From positions 1-64,000 of the forward strand of contig CAZHPR010000001.1 in assembly GCA_964534305.1 (NCBI GenBank): 64,000 nt of DNA, read 5' to 3'. The notes beneath the pieces were generated by a model. It was not told the origin of the DNA. It worked only from the letters and a program-made list of their open reading frames with translations, and ran no database searches. The stretch is from CAZHPR01 sp964534305. Lineage in GTDB: Bacteria; Patescibacteriota; Minisyncoccia; Phycocordibacterales; WO2-35-19. Every line of letters begins with the position of its first letter. Positions within the stretch are counted from its first letter, which is position 1. This document shows positions 24,402 to 33,861 of the stretch, piece by piece. Position numbers and translations under genes: made by a program.

Positions 24402-25019
24402 TTAACCTCTTACTTCTAGCAAAGTTCCGCGCCTTCCAGGCACAGCTCCGGCAACTAAAATGATACCGTTTTCCTTATCTAAACCTACTATTTTTAGGTT
24501 TTTTACTGTAACTCTCTCCCCACCAGTCCTACCGGCCATTCTCATACCTTTGGCAACTCTGCCTCCAGCCCTACCTCCGGAACCGCCGATAGATCCCGGC
24601 TCTCTCTCAGAGTGTTTCTGACCGTGGCTCCTAGGACCACCATGGAAACCATGCCTCTTGACCACACCCTGAAAACCCTTCGCCTTTGATACCCCGCTTA
24701 CAGTTACGGTATTACCAACAGCAAAAGAATCTATGGATACAACACCACCCCTGCTAAAAGCAGACGTGTCCTGCACCCTAAATTCCTTCAGAGTTTTGAA
24801 ATTACCAAGCTCTTTGGTGTGACCCTTTACTGGCTTCGATATGTTTTTCTCAGCCCTTTTACCATAGCCAACCTGGACCGCCGAGTAGCCATCTTTTTCG
24901 GCGTTCTTTACCTGGACCACTGTCAAAGGCTCTGTACTAAGTACAGTTGCGGGCTTTACAGATCCTTTATCTGTAAAAATCTGGGTCATATTCACCTTTT
25001 TCGCTAATAGGAATTTCAT
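24402..25019 (-). CDS. rplC: 50S ribosomal protein L3 (uL3)
   Basis: A 205-residue early-assembly protein. The start MKFLLAKKVNMTQIF, the signature KGFQGVVKRHGFHGGPRSHG and GRVAKGMRMAGRTGGERVTV are diagnostic. It starts five bases after the rpsJ stop. Confidence 0.97.
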   Translation of the reverse strand: MKFLLAKKVNMTQIFTDKGSVKPATVLSTEPLTVVQVKNAEKDGYSAVQVGYGKRAEKNISKPVKGHTKELGNFKTLKEFRVQDTSAFSRGGVVSIDSFAVGNTVTVSGVSKAKGFQGVVKRHGFHGGPRSHGQKHSEREPGSIGGSGGRAGGRVAKGMRMAGRTGGERVTVKNLKIVGLDKENGIILVAGAVPGRRGTLLEVRG

Positions 25020-25023
25020 TTGT

Positions 25024-25383
25024 TTACATTATCTTCACGTCAATAGAAACACCAGAAGGTAGTGAGAGGTTTGTAAGAGCTTCCATAATCTTCGCGCTTG
25101 GGTTGATTATGTCTATCACTCTCCTGTGTACCCTCATCTCAAACTGCTCTCTTGAATTTTTGTAAACAAAAGGAGACCTGTTTACCGTGTATTTCTTGAT
25201 TTCAGTTGGCAGAGGTACCGGGCCTACGACTTCTGCTTCATAACGCATTGCAGTATCTATGATCTGCTTTACAGACAGATCAAGGACTTTGTACTCGTAG
25301 GCCTTGACTCGGATTCGCAATTTTGAAATTTGCTCTTCCTTCTTTACCTTTGCTGTTTTCTTTTTTGAAGTTGCTTCTGACAT
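25024..25383 (-). CDS. rpsJ: 30S ribosomal protein S10 (uS10/NusE)
   Basis: A head protein of the 30S subunit that also binds NusB/NusG in antitermination. LRIRVKAYEYKVLDLSVKQI, GPVPLPTEIKKYTVNRSPFV and EQFEMRVHRRVIDI are diagnostic. The 119-residue product has a lysine-rich N-terminal extension of about 18 residues. Confidence 0.97.
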   Translation of the reverse strand: MSEATSKKKTAKVKKEEQISKLRIRVKAYEYKVLDLSVKQIIDTAMRYEAEVVGPVPLPTEIKKYTVNRSPFVYKNSREQFEMRVHRRVIDIINPSAKIMEALTNLSLPSGVSIDVKIM

Positions 25384-25470
25384 TTTTTAGCCCACTAATT
25401 TACTAATTTTCACTAATTTTACTAATATTTGATTCGTTAAGATTGGTGTACATTCGTGGGATTGGTGGGT

Positions 25471-26673
25471 TTACTTTACTATCTTTGTTACAACACCCGC
25501 ACCTACAGTCTTACCACCCTCTCTAATAGCAAACTTCTGATTTTGCTCTAGAGCAACAGGGGCAACCAACTTTACTTTGAATGTTGCAGTATCTCCCGGC
25601 ATAATCATCTCCACCCCTTCTGCTAGAGTCACCTCTCCGGTAACATCTGTTGTTCTGATGTAGAACTGAGGTTTGTATCCAGTGAAGAATGGAGTGTGCC
25701 TACCACCTTCTTCCTTCTTTAGGATGTAAACTTCTGATTCAAACTCTGTGTGAGGAGTAACTGAGCCAGGCTTTGCGATAACTTGTCCTCTGTGTATGTC
25801 TTCTTTCTTAAGACCTCTTAGCAAGATTCCAGCGTTGTCTCCAGCTCTACCCTCCTGAAGTTGCTTGTTGAACATCTCAATACCTGTGATTGTTGTCTTC
25901 TGAGCGTCCTTTAGACCGATTATTTCTACTTCTTCACCAACCTTTGCCATACCTCTTTCGATCTTACCTGTAACCACTGTTCCTCTTCCTTCAATTGAGA
26001 AGATGTCTTCAACTGGCATAAGGAAAGGCTTATCTGTATCTCTAACTGGGTCTGGAATGTATGAATCTATAGTATCTACGAGTTCAAGAACTTTCTTTGC
26101 CCATTCATCATTTACATCCTTTGCTTCAAGAGCCTTAAGACCAGAACCTCTGATTATAGGAGTATTTGCGCCGTCGTACTGGTTTTTTGTTAGAAGATCT
26201 CTTATTTCCTCTTCAACTAGGTCGATCATGTCATTATCAGCTACCATATCGCACTTGTTTAGGAAAACTATTATCTTTGGCACACCAACCTGACGAGCTA
26301 GGAGCACATGCTCTCTTGTCTGAGGCATTGCACCGTCTGTAGCAGCGACCACAAGCACCGCACCATCCATCTGTGCTGCACCAGTAATCATGTTTTTAAT
26401 GTAGTCTGCGTGTCCAGGAGCGTCTATGTGAGCGTAGTGTCTCTTTGGAGTCCAGTACTCACTGTGGTGCAAAGCGATGGTTATTCCTCTCGCCTTCTCC
26501 TCTGGAGCGTTGTCAATTTTGTCTATCTCCTCAACTCTTGCTCCATAACCCTTGTCCTTGTTCATATCAAGGACTCTAAGAATAGACGCAGTAAGAGTAG
26601 TCTTACCGTGGTCTACGTGACCTATTGTACCTACGTTTACGTGAGGCTTACTTCTATCAAATTCTGCTGCCAT
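25471..26673 (-). CDS. tuf: Elongation factor Tu
   Basis: Delivers aminoacyl-tRNA to the ribosome. The 400-residue product has G1 GHVDHGKT at residues about 18-25, the switch region [10 protein letters not shown]3 DAPGHADY, G4 NKCD, and the C-terminal domains with [10 protein letters not shown] and [15 protein letters not shown]. It is first in the tuf-rpsJ-rplC-rplD-rplW-rplB-rplS block and has its own promoter; rpsL, rpsG and fusA do not precede it here. Confidence 0.98.
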   Translation of the reverse strand: MAAEFDRSKPHVNVGTIGHVDHGKTTLTASILRVLDMNKDKGYGARVEEIDKIDNAPEEKARGITIALHHSEYWTPKRHYAHIDAPGHADYIKNMITGAAQMDGAVLVVAATDGAMPQTREHVLLARQVGVPKIIVFLNKCDMVADNDMIDLVEEEIRDLLTKNQYDGANTPIIRGSGLKALEAKDVNDEWAKKVLELVDTIDSYIPDPVRDTDKPFLMPVEDIFSIEGRGTVVTGKIERGMAKVGEEVEIIGLKDAQKTTITGIEMFNKQLQEGRAGDNAGILLRGLKKEDIHRGQVIAKPGSVTPHTEFESEVYILKKEEGGRHTPFFTGYKPQFYIRTTDVTGEVTLAEGVEMIMPGDTATFKVKLVAPVALEQNQKFAIREGGKTVGAGVVTKIVK

Positions 26674-26741
26674 ATTATTAAATTTAAATTATTAATTATA
26701 AATTGCGACATCAAAGCCGCTTAATTTCACATGTAAGCTCA

Positions 26742-26770
26742 ATACTATACAAATACACAAAATGTGTCAA
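26742..26770 (-). promoter_or_regulatory. Promoter of the tuf-rpsJ block
   Basis: On minus, TTGACA (26765-26770), a 17-base spacer and TAGTAT (26742-26747), 68 bases before the tuf ATG. Confidence 0.85.
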
Positions 26771-26785
26771 CCCTAAAAGTCCTTA

Positions 26786-27085
26786 TTATGCAAATATGCC
26801 AGAGGAGGCGCGTTTGAGACGAGACATCTCCTCAGAGACTATAGTAGAAAATCCCGGGACTCTCTCCTGCAAAAAAGATATAACCTTTTGATAATCACTG
26901 TTTTCTGGGCCTAAAAAGTTTTCAAATTCCATTGCGGTCTGGTCGTCCATAACCGAGATAGATCTTTCTATAACTGACTCAAAGAGGAGGTTGCCTATCC
27001 TCTCTATATACTTTTCTTGTTCCTCGCTATCCATAGAGGTCAGGCCGAAATCTTCTGCTATTTTGTTTTTTAGATTATTGTCCAA
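26786..27085 (-). CDS. Small acidic protein, DUF5663-like
   Basis: A 99-residue, helix-rich protein. FESVIERSISVMDDQTAMEF and KVISFLQERVPGFSTIVSEE resemble the DUF5663 family known mainly from CPR genomes (recalled from family knowledge, not searched). Function unknown. It starts 11 bases after the end of the giant protein gene, so the two are probably co-transcribed. Confidence 0.6.
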   Translation of the reverse strand: MDNNLKNKIAEDFGLTSMDSEEQEKYIERIGNLLFESVIERSISVMDDQTAMEFENFLGPENSDYQKVISFLQERVPGFSTIVSEEMSRLKRASSGIFA

Positions 27086-27096
27086 TTTTTTGTTTT

Positions 27097-30000
27097 TTAG
27101 GCTACCATTTTCATAGGAGATTTTATATTTGAGACACCTTGGCTGTGCTTCTCCATAACAAACCTACCAAGTCTCTTTGTGAAGTCTGCAACGTTCTCAT
27201 TTTCATAAGGCTTTACATTGCCGTCTGTCATTTCGATAAGACCCAAGAGTTGATCTCCGAATTCCTTATGCTTTGCTGATTTTGCAAGTTCGGAAACTAC
27301 GTTTGGTGGCAACTTGGTATCAGCAGAATCATCTGTAAAGTATTTTATCACCTCATTCGCTGATAGTCCCTTCATTAATCCCCAGTCTTTTGTATTTGCT
27401 CCAATAACCTTACGTAGTCCAAGAAATCCCTCACTACCATAAGCCCTCTGGATATCATTATTAAACGCTCTCTCTACTGCTGTATCCAAGCTTGAAAGGT
27501 CTCCTCCGTTATTTATGTTTCTTATCAAGTTATTTGTATCCCCTCTCATTGTCCTGAGCGTATCAGGATTTATAATTCCCCTATTTGACGGCTCTACTAT
27601 TTTTGAATCCCTCTCTAATTGTTCCAATCTCCCTCTCGCATTCCTTATCTCATCTTCTAACACCTCCCTTTGAGGAAAAGCTCTATTATCTTGCAGTGAA
27701 CCAGTTTTATTTCTAATCTCTTCTTCGATAAGTTTTTCTACTTCACTTTGCAAACCATCAATCTTTTTCGATGTCCCTAGTACATCATCAATAACATCCA
27801 CCCTACCACCAGGACCTGTATAATTATCTTTTACATAATTTACAGAATTTTTAAGCTCCAATATTTTATCTTCAAGAACCTTGATTCTATCAATGTCCAC
27901 ACCGAGTTCTCTTAGTTGGTTTATCTTTTCACTTATCCTGTCTATTTTTTCTAAAGAACCACTCATAAAGGCGGCTCTCTCAGTTTCAGAAAAAATGCCT
28001 TTGTTTGATACAGGCGAATCTTCGATATCAGAAGATAGTGTTTTTGGTATTTCTGAAGGTTCTGGAGTCACTTTGTAAGAGTTTTCTATCTCTGTAGCTC
28101 TCTGTACCTCTTGGGCTTCTAGTTCAGGACTCATTCTCTCTGCTCTTGATATAACTTTTTCAAATTCAGCCTTGTCGTCAAAAGCCTCTGATAAATCAAC
28201 TGGTTTGCCAACTTCAAGTTTTACACCATATTTAGGATCGGCTTCAAAGCCAAATTTCTCTGGAGAATTCAAAATCTTATTAGAATAGTAAGCCAATACG
28301 TTATTTTTCTGACCAACAGAAAGGGCAGCAAACCTTTCATTATTCAAAAGAGCTTCTCTTGTAATGCCCCAAAGAGACCCCTCTTTTGGCACATTTTGCA
28401 ACATAGCTTCTTTATAATTTGCACCGAACATTTCTTGCAAATCTACCGAGTCAGCATTTTCTGTAATCTCCGGCTTTACAGCTTCCACAGGTCTCATTTT
28501 TGGAACCTCAGTCGATTCTGAAGGAGCAGTTTTGGGTTTAACTAAATTTTCTGCAGCCCCTCCACCAGTTCCACTGTAGTAACTATTAAATAGTCCACCA
28601 GATACAGCACTGGTAATTCCTCCAGCAAGAGCGGCCATACCAATCTTTTTAAGATTTAGATTTCTTAATCTTCTATCGAACTCTTTTTCCAGTTCTTCTA
28701 TTCTTTTACTTTTTTCTTCAACAGAACCCTCCGAGTCTTTTATTTTTTGTTCTTCTTGCGTTTTCCATTCTTGCAACTGCTCAGGCTTTAGTATTTTATT
28801 TGAAAGACCCATACCAAAACCGCTACCAACAAAAGCTCCAATACCTCTTGCTAATCTATATCCTCCTGCACTAACGGCAGCCCCTAATGTGCCAGTCGGC
28901 GCCGCAAAAGCAACTCCAGCTGCAATAAGAGAAAATATGGTTGTATTTAAAGCAAATCTCTGGCCTCTAGTAAGGCCCGCATACCACTTCATACTCTTAG
29001 TACCGAGTAGACCTCTAAAACTCTCTTTGGCTTTGTCTAGAATATTTTCACCTCTTGCTGCTTTTATAGACGCATTATAGGAATCATTCTCAGATTTCAA
29101 TACCTTATACAGCTCATCATCAAACTTAGATTTGACCAACTTTTCTTGCTCTGGTGTGAGAGGTCCATATACTTCACTTCCTCTTATCTCTGCCCCTATT
29201 TGTTTTAGGAGCTCTTCTTTTTTTGAATTATATTCATCTTTCAGAACAAAGAAACTTTTACCTGTTTTACCACTATAGTTGTGAGTTAGAGCATCCATCT
29301 CAGCAAGCTCTGACCTTATACTAGAAAGTTCCTGCAAAATTCTTTCCTTTTCAGGATTTTGGACTGCCTGCTCAACGTTATCAGCAACTTCTTCCACATT
29401 ACCCAACTGAGTAGCCTCGGGGGACTCTTCCACACTTTCAACCTGCGGTTCAACAGCGGTTTTATCTTTCAAATATGGCAAAACTGTATTCCTAATAGCA
29501 TTTAAAATATCTTCTCCTGTATTTAAAAAACCAACATCTAGGGTATTTGCTTCCTCCATATAAACAGGAAACACAACCTCCTCACCTTTTGTAATAATCT
29601 TAAAATTAGAGTCTTTTAGGATCCTCCTTTCATTTTCTTCTAAGTCTTGCAGGGCGCCGTCTATTTCCACCTTAAGATCATATTCTTCGGTAGACTTTTT
29701 TGGATCGTAATTGGATAAATCCACTCTTCCAAATTCAATCCCATTGTTTTTTGGTTCCCTCAAGCCTTCCCGATCTTGATCCAACTGAGTAGACCCCAGT
29801 AATTCTCCCATGTTTTCAGCTTGCGGTTCAACAGCAGGCTTATCCAAAATCGGATCTTCTTGAGACACACCCTCTTCTACAACAACATCTTGTTTTTCTT
29901 GAGGGGTGCTATTTTTAACTAATAATTTTTCCTCTTTTAAAATTGGGATGACTGTATCCGTAACATATTGGTATATGTGTGTAGGCTCAGCATCAGCTCT

Positions 30001-30639
30001 TATTGTTAGCACCTTCTCAGATTCATCATAAACCGCAGAATTCATCGCCCCCTCAACCAATCTTATTTTTATACCTTGAAAAAAATCTTTGATCTCTTTT
30101 TGAGTCTTCATTACTAAAGCCCTAAAAGCACGCGCGATATTGTCGTATGCTTTTATCTTTTCTTGCTCACTGAGATTTGTAAAATCCTCCCCTCTTATCA
30201 GCTCTATATTATTCCCAGTACTAGAAAAAACTCCTGCCAAATTTCTCACAGCACTAGCCAAACTAGTTGATTCTGGAGATACTGCGTTACTTAAGCTTAC
30301 TACATCAAAACCCAATACAGGCTTTACTGGTCTCGGAACAGCAACCTCACTTTGCTGAGTCCCACCAGGAATTTTGCTCTCTAGAGTTTCTGGTGCCTCT
30401 AAACCAATAGTATCTTGCGCTTGTTTAGCTTGTTTAGCTTGTTCTGCTCTTTCCAAAACTGTATTAGCCCACTTGCCTCTTTTGCTATGAGTTGTTTCTT
30501 TTTGATCAGGTACAACCTCGCCTTCATTCTCAGATATCCATTTCTTTTTATCACCAAGAGACCAGTTTTCAAAATTTTCTGGTCTTGAAGGTGTCTCATT
30601 ACCATAGGTTTCTCCAAAATTAATCTCGCTAGTTGCCAT
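27097..30639 (-). CDS. Giant membrane/coiled-coil protein of unknown function
   Basis: An 1180-residue protein from MATSEINFGETYGNE. The N-terminal 450 residues are acidic, low-complexity and contain repeats of similar units (VEPQAENMGELLGSTQLD; VEPQVESVEESPEATQLG). Hydrophobic segments occur around residue 560-610 (TTIFSLIAAGVAFAAPTG; GIGAFVGSGFGMGLS) and 665-690 (MAALAGGITSAVSGGLF), separated by a charged coiled coil. The C-terminal half is helical, with a predicted coiled coil around IDRISEKINQLRELGVDI. I recognise no catalytic domain. It could be a surface or structural protein. It is divergent from nusA. Confidence 0.7.
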   Translation of the reverse strand: MATSEINFGETYGNETPSRPENFENWSLGDKKKWISENEGEVVPDQKETTHSKRGKWANTVLERAEQAKQAKQAQDTIGLEAPETLESKIPGGTQQSEVAVPRPVKPVLGFDVVSLSNAVSPESTSLASAVRNLAGVFSSTGNNIELIRGEDFTNLSEQEKIKAYDNIARAFRALVMKTQKEIKDFFQGIKIRLVEGAMNSAVYDESEKVLTIRADAEPTHIYQYVTDTVIPILKEEKLLVKNSTPQEKQDVVVEEGVSQEDPILDKPAVEPQAENMGELLGSTQLDQDREGLREPKNNGIEFGRVDLSNYDPKKSTEEYDLKVEIDGALQDLEENERRILKDSNFKIITKGEEVVFPVYMEEANTLDVGFLNTGEDILNAIRNTVLPYLKDKTAVEPQVESVEESPEATQLGNVEEVADNVEQAVQNPEKERILQELSSIRSELAEMDALTHNYSGKTGKSFFVLKDEYNSKKEELLKQIGAEIRGSEVYGPLTPEQEKLVKSKFDDELYKVLKSENDSYNASIKAARGENILDKAKESFRGLLGTKSMKWYAGLTRGQRFALNTTIFSLIAAGVAFAAPTGTLGAAVSAGGYRLARGIGAFVGSGFGMGLSNKILKPEQLQEWKTQEEQKIKDSEGSVEEKSKRIEELEKEFDRRLRNLNLKKIGMAALAGGITSAVSGGLFNSYYSGTGGGAAENLVKPKTAPSESTEVPKMRPVEAVKPEITENADSVDLQEMFGANYKEAMLQNVPKEGSLWGITREALLNNERFAALSVGQKNNVLAYYSNKILNSPEKFGFEADPKYGVKLEVGKPVDLSEAFDDKAEFEKVISRAERMSPELEAQEVQRATEIENSYKVTPEPSEIPKTLSSDIEDSPVSNKGIFSETERAAFMSGSLEKIDRISEKINQLRELGVDIDRIKVLEDKILELKNSVNYVKDNYTGPGGRVDVIDDVLGTSKKIDGLQSEVEKLIEEEIRNKTGSLQDNRAFPQREVLEDEIRNARGRLEQLERDSKIVEPSNRGIINPDTLRTMRGDTNNLIRNINNGGDLSSLDTAVERAFNNDIQRAYGSEGFLGLRKVIGANTKDWGLMKGLSANEVIKYFTDDSADTKLPPNVVSELAKSAKHKEFGDQLLGLIEMTDGNVKPYENENVADFTKRLGRFVMEKHSQGVSNIKSPMKMVA

Positions 30640-30701
30640 GTTGAATTTAATTATAGAACACAAGACTAAAAGCGCAATTATAAATGTAGAAAGAGGTTCG
30701 C

Positions 30702-30730
30702 TTGACAGCCGAAACTCTCGGGTGTATAAT
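30702..30730 (+). promoter_or_regulatory. Consensus promoter of nusA
   Basis: TTGACA (30702-30707), a 17-base spacer and TATAAT (30725-30730): a perfect sigma-70-type consensus. The leader to the nusA ATG is about 100 bases. Confidence 0.92.
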
Positions 30731-30754
30731 GGTTCTAATACTGAATGATAGACA

Positions 30755-30783
30755 CTCGCCTACCCGCGAGATTTTTCTTTTCA
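30755..30783 (+). promoter_or_regulatory. Terminator-like hairpin in the nusA leader
   Basis: CTCGC and GCGAG form a 5-bp stem immediately followed by ATTTTTCTTTT, about 18 bases after the expected start site. It may be an attenuator. Confidence 0.45.
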
Positions 30784-30839
30784 ATTTTTGTATTATTTCG
30801 TATTAATTCGTTAATTTATTCATCTAATTTTCTAATAAA

Positions 30840-31994
30840 ATGTTTGATCTAAAGGTTATAAATTCGGTCCTTGCCCAATTAGAAGAGGAGCGAGGCATCG
30901 CCAGAGAAAAGGTCCTTGAGGCAATCGAGGCTGCTTTGGCAACAGCTTACAAAAAGGAGTACGGCAAAAAAGGCCAGATAATAAAGGCAAAATTTGATCT
31001 AAACACTGGCGCAGTAGAGATGGAACAGGTAAAGATCGTGGTAGACGAGTCAAAGGTATTTATGGACAAAGAGTCTTACCAAGAGGCAATCCAAACCGCA
31101 GAAGAAACTGACGACGAGAGAGTATTGTTCAACCCAGAACACCACATACTTTTGGAGGATGCCAAGAGAATAAAGAGAGACGCCGCAATAGGAGATGAAA
31201 TCGTATTCCCTATTGAATCAAAAGGAGATTATGGCCGCATAGCATCGCAGACAGCAAAGCAGGTTATTATGCAAAAAATAAGAGAAGCCGAGAGAGGTTC
31301 TGTACTCAAAGAATTTGGTGAGCGAGAAGGAGAAATAGTATCAGGAACAGTACAAAGAATAGAACGAGGCAATATATTTGTAGACGTTGGTAGAGCTGTC
31401 GGTATATTACCTTATGAAGAGCAGATCCCTGGAGAGAGATTTTCTCAAGGAGAAAGAGTTAGAGCTTATCTATACAAAGTGGAGGACGGCCCAAAGGGAG
31501 TCGCTCTGCGTCTATCTCGTTCTCATCCAAAATTCCTTGTAAAGCTTTTTGAAAACGAAGCTCCAGAACTTGCCGCTGGGACAATAGAGATAAGAGCTGT
31601 CGCAAGAGAGGCCGGCTCCAGGTCAAAGGTCGCCGTCTTTAGCAACGATACTTACATAGATCCAGTAGGATCTTTGGTTGGTCAGAGGGGCGTTAGGGTT
31701 GCAACAGTTACAAGCGAGCTTGGCGGAGAAAAGATCGATGTAATAGAATGGTCCGACGATATAAAGACATTTATAGAAGACTCTCTCTCTCCTGCAAAGA
31801 TAATATCTGTTGATATAGATGAAGAAAACAGACAGGCAAAGGTTGTTGTTTCTGAGGATCAGCAGTCTCTAGCTATCGGTAAAGGAGGCCAAAATGTTCG
31901 CCTTGCAGCAAAGCTTACCGGTTGGAGGATTGATATCAGCTCAATAGCCGGCAAAGATCTTGGTAGCGCAGAAGGAGAGGTAGAATTATCCTAA
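30840..31994 (+). CDS. nusA: Transcription termination/antitermination factor NusA
   Basis: Binds RNA polymerase and nascent RNA to tune pausing and termination. The 384-residue product has the N-terminal domain (about 1-130), an S1 domain (EGEIVSGTVQRIERGNIFVD, about 155-220) and two KH domains (VGSLVGQRGVRVATVTSELG and LAIGKGGQNVRLAAKLTGWR). It lacks the long acidic C-terminal repeats found in E. coli. It stands alone; rimP and infB are not adjacent. Confidence 0.97.
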   Translation: MFDLKVINSVLAQLEEERGIAREKVLEAIEAALATAYKKEYGKKGQIIKAKFDLNTGAVEMEQVKIVVDESKVFMDKESYQEAIQTAEETDDERVLFNPEHHILLEDAKRIKRDAAIGDEIVFPIESKGDYGRIASQTAKQVIMQKIREAERGSVLKEFGEREGEIVSGTVQRIERGNIFVDVGRAVGILPYEEQIPGERFSQGERVRAYLYKVEDGPKGVALRLSRSHPKFLVKLFENEAPELAAGTIEIRAVAREAGSRSKVAVFSNDTYIDPVGSLVGQRGVRVATVTSELGGEKIDVIEWSDDIKTFIEDSLSPAKIISVDIDEENRQAKVVVSEDQQSLAIGKGGQNVRLAAKLTGWRIDISSIAGKDLGSAEGEVELS

Positions 31995-32087
31995 TTATTC
32001 TAATTAACCTAATCCCCAAAAATTGAATTTGAAAGATTAGTCATTTTTTAGAATAATTAGAGAAATTATAAATTAGAATAATTTAAT

Positions 32088-32615
32088 ATGAACTTATGGC
32101 ATGAAATAGATCCTGGCAATAAAGAGAGAATGACAGTTATTGTAGAAATCAACAAAGGATCAAAAAATAAATACGAAATAGACAAAAAGACGGGCCTAAT
32201 CGCTCTGGACAGAGCTGCGCATACCGCTCAGGACTTCCCTTTTGACTATGGCTTTGTACCTCAGACACTCTGGCACGACAATGACCCTCTTGATGTGATC
32301 CTACTTACTACCTACCCATTACTACCTGGAGTAATGGTACACGCAAGACCGGTCGCTATTATGAATATGATTGATGGAGGCGACGCGGATGACAAAATAA
32401 TCGCAGTACCATGTGAAGACCCGAGATGGGACGAGATAAAAGATCTTTCTGATCTAAACAAGCATACACTCAAAGAAATAGAGCACTTCTATTCAACTTA
32501 CAAAAAACTTCAGAACAAAGTAGTTGAGGTGCACGGGTTTAAAGGCAAGCAAGACGCCGAAAAAGCTTTTGAAGAGAGCCTTGAAATCTACAAAAAGAAG
32601 TACAAAAATGCTTAA
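32088..32615 (+). CDS. ppa: Inorganic pyrophosphatase
   Basis: Hydrolyses PPi released by biosynthesis. The 175-residue type I enzyme shows KYEIDKKTGLIALDR, FPFDYGFVPQTLWHDNDPLD (including the DNDPLD metal signature) and the C-terminal HFYSTYKKLQNKVVEVHGF. A strong terminator follows. Confidence 0.97.
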   Translation: MNLWHEIDPGNKERMTVIVEINKGSKNKYEIDKKTGLIALDRAAHTAQDFPFDYGFVPQTLWHDNDPLDVILLTTYPLLPGVMVHARPVAIMNMIDGGDADDKIIAVPCEDPRWDEIKDLSDLNKHTLKEIEHFYSTYKKLQNKVVEVHGFKGKQDAEKAFEESLEIYKKKYKNA

Positions 32616-32618
32616 ACA

Positions 32619-32654
32619 CAAAAACCCCTTCCACAAAAAGGGGTTTTTGTTTTC
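32619..32654 (+). terminator. Terminator of ppa
   Basis: ACAAAAACCCCTT pairs with AAGGGGTTTTTGT, loop CCACAAA, followed by a T-rich run. Confidence 0.92.
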
Positions 32655-32724
32655 TATATTAGTAGTACAATTCTAGTTGTACGGTTATGATCTTTAGAAA
32701 TTAATTATTAAAAAAATAAATAAA

Positions 32725-33444
32725 ATGAAAAACTCAAAATTAAAAATAATTTCAGCTATGGTGCTAGGTGCGTTGATGCTACCGATTGTCTCTAGCGCAC
32801 AGACAACCACTCCGGTAAAAAACAGAGAGGAAGTAAAGGCTCAAATAGAGCAGAGGAAGCAGGAGATGGAAGAAAAAAGAGAAGAATTAAAAAACGAGTT
32901 TGAACTAAAAAAACAAGAATTTGAGGCGAAGAGAGAACAGATAAAGCAGGAGATGGAACTAAAAAAGGAGGAGATAAAACAAAAGGTAGAAGAGAGAAAG
33001 CAGTTAGTAGATAGCAAAATAGAAGAAAGGCTGTCAAACTTCGTAGAGAAACTTGAAAAAAGATTTAATTCTGCGATAGAAAGATTGGAAGTATTGGTAA
33101 CTAGGATAGAGTCTAGAATAGCAAAGATGGATGAAGAAGATATAGACACAACAAAGGCTAAGGGATTGCTGGCTGAAGCCAAGACAAAAATAGCAACCGC
33201 AAAGACAAGTGTAGCCGCAATAAGCACAAAAGCAGACGAGGTACTTGCGGGAGATACAAAAGCTCTATACCCAGAGCTTAAGGAAGCAGTAGAAAAGGCA
33301 AAAAATGATATAAAAGAGGCTCATGCTGCTCTAGTAAAGGTAGTGAGTGAGCTAAAACCTGGATTCTATAAGAGTCGAGATGGTAAAATGTCTACCACCA
33401 CCCCTTCAACATCAACAACCACTGCTACGACAACATCAAATTAA
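32725..33444 (+). CDS. Secreted coiled-coil protein, unknown function
   Basis: A 239-residue protein. It has a signal peptide (about residues 1-25, ending PIVSSAQ) followed by a long charged coiled coil of K/E/Q heptads (about 35-125), then alanine-rich helices and a Thr/Ser tail. Upstream, GTACAA and TTGTAC (32665-32682) form a possible operator. It lies 20 bases before a small single-span membrane protein. No family assigned; similar secreted coiled-coil proteins are common in Parcubacteria. Confidence 0.7.
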   Translation: MKNSKLKIISAMVLGALMLPIVSSAQTTTPVKNREEVKAQIEQRKQEMEEKREELKNEFELKKQEFEAKREQIKQEMELKKEEIKQKVEERKQLVDSKIEERLSNFVEKLEKRFNSAIERLEVLVTRIESRIAKMDEEDIDTTKAKGLLAEAKTKIATAKTSVAAISTKADEVLAGDTKALYPELKEAVEKAKNDIKEAHAALVKVVSELKPGFYKSRDGKMSTTTPSTSTTTATTTSN

Positions 33445-33464
33445 CAAAATAATCAAAAAATAAA

Positions 33465-33776
33465 ATGGACACTTTTAACCCAAACCAAATGCCTCCTATG
33501 AGCGGGATGGAACCACAGAAAAAATCTTCTGGCCCACTTATAGCGGTAATAATAATACTTGCTCTAATAGTTATTGGAGGGTTGTACTTCCTAAAAGAGA
33601 AGATGGCTAGAGACACTTATGTCCCACCACAGGAAGACTCTGTCACACAGGAGCTACAGGCGCAAAGCACCTCCGATGATCTAAACAGCATTGAAGCTGA
33701 TCTAAACGCAACAGATGTGGACAACCTAGATCAAGGAGCTTCTGTTATCCAAGCAGAGATAGAGTCTCAGATTTAA
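33465..33776 (+). CDS. Small single-span membrane protein
   Basis: A 103-residue protein: Met/Pro-rich N-terminus, one span at about 24-43 (LIAVIIILALIVIGGLYF), then an acidic outer tail with a repeat of aspartates (DDLNSIEADLNATDVDNLDQ). Probably co-transcribed with the secreted coiled-coil protein; a terminator follows. Function unknown. Confidence 0.7.
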   Translation: MDTFNPNQMPPMSGMEPQKKSSGPLIAVIIILALIVIGGLYFLKEKMARDTYVPPQEDSVTQELQAQSTSDDLNSIEADLNATDVDNLDQGASVIQAEIESQI

Positions 33777-33792
33777 AAAATTACCAAAAAGG

Positions 33793-33830
33793 AAACAAAG
33801 CCCCGCCTTACGGCGGGGCTTTGTTTGATT
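33793..33830 (+). terminator. Terminator of the secreted-protein operon
   Basis: AAACAAAGCCCCGCC (33793-33807) pairs perfectly with GGCGGGGCTTTGTTT (33812-33826). Confidence 0.92.
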
Positions 33831-33861
33831 AGTTTTTGTGTTTATTGTAGACTTTGAAGCC

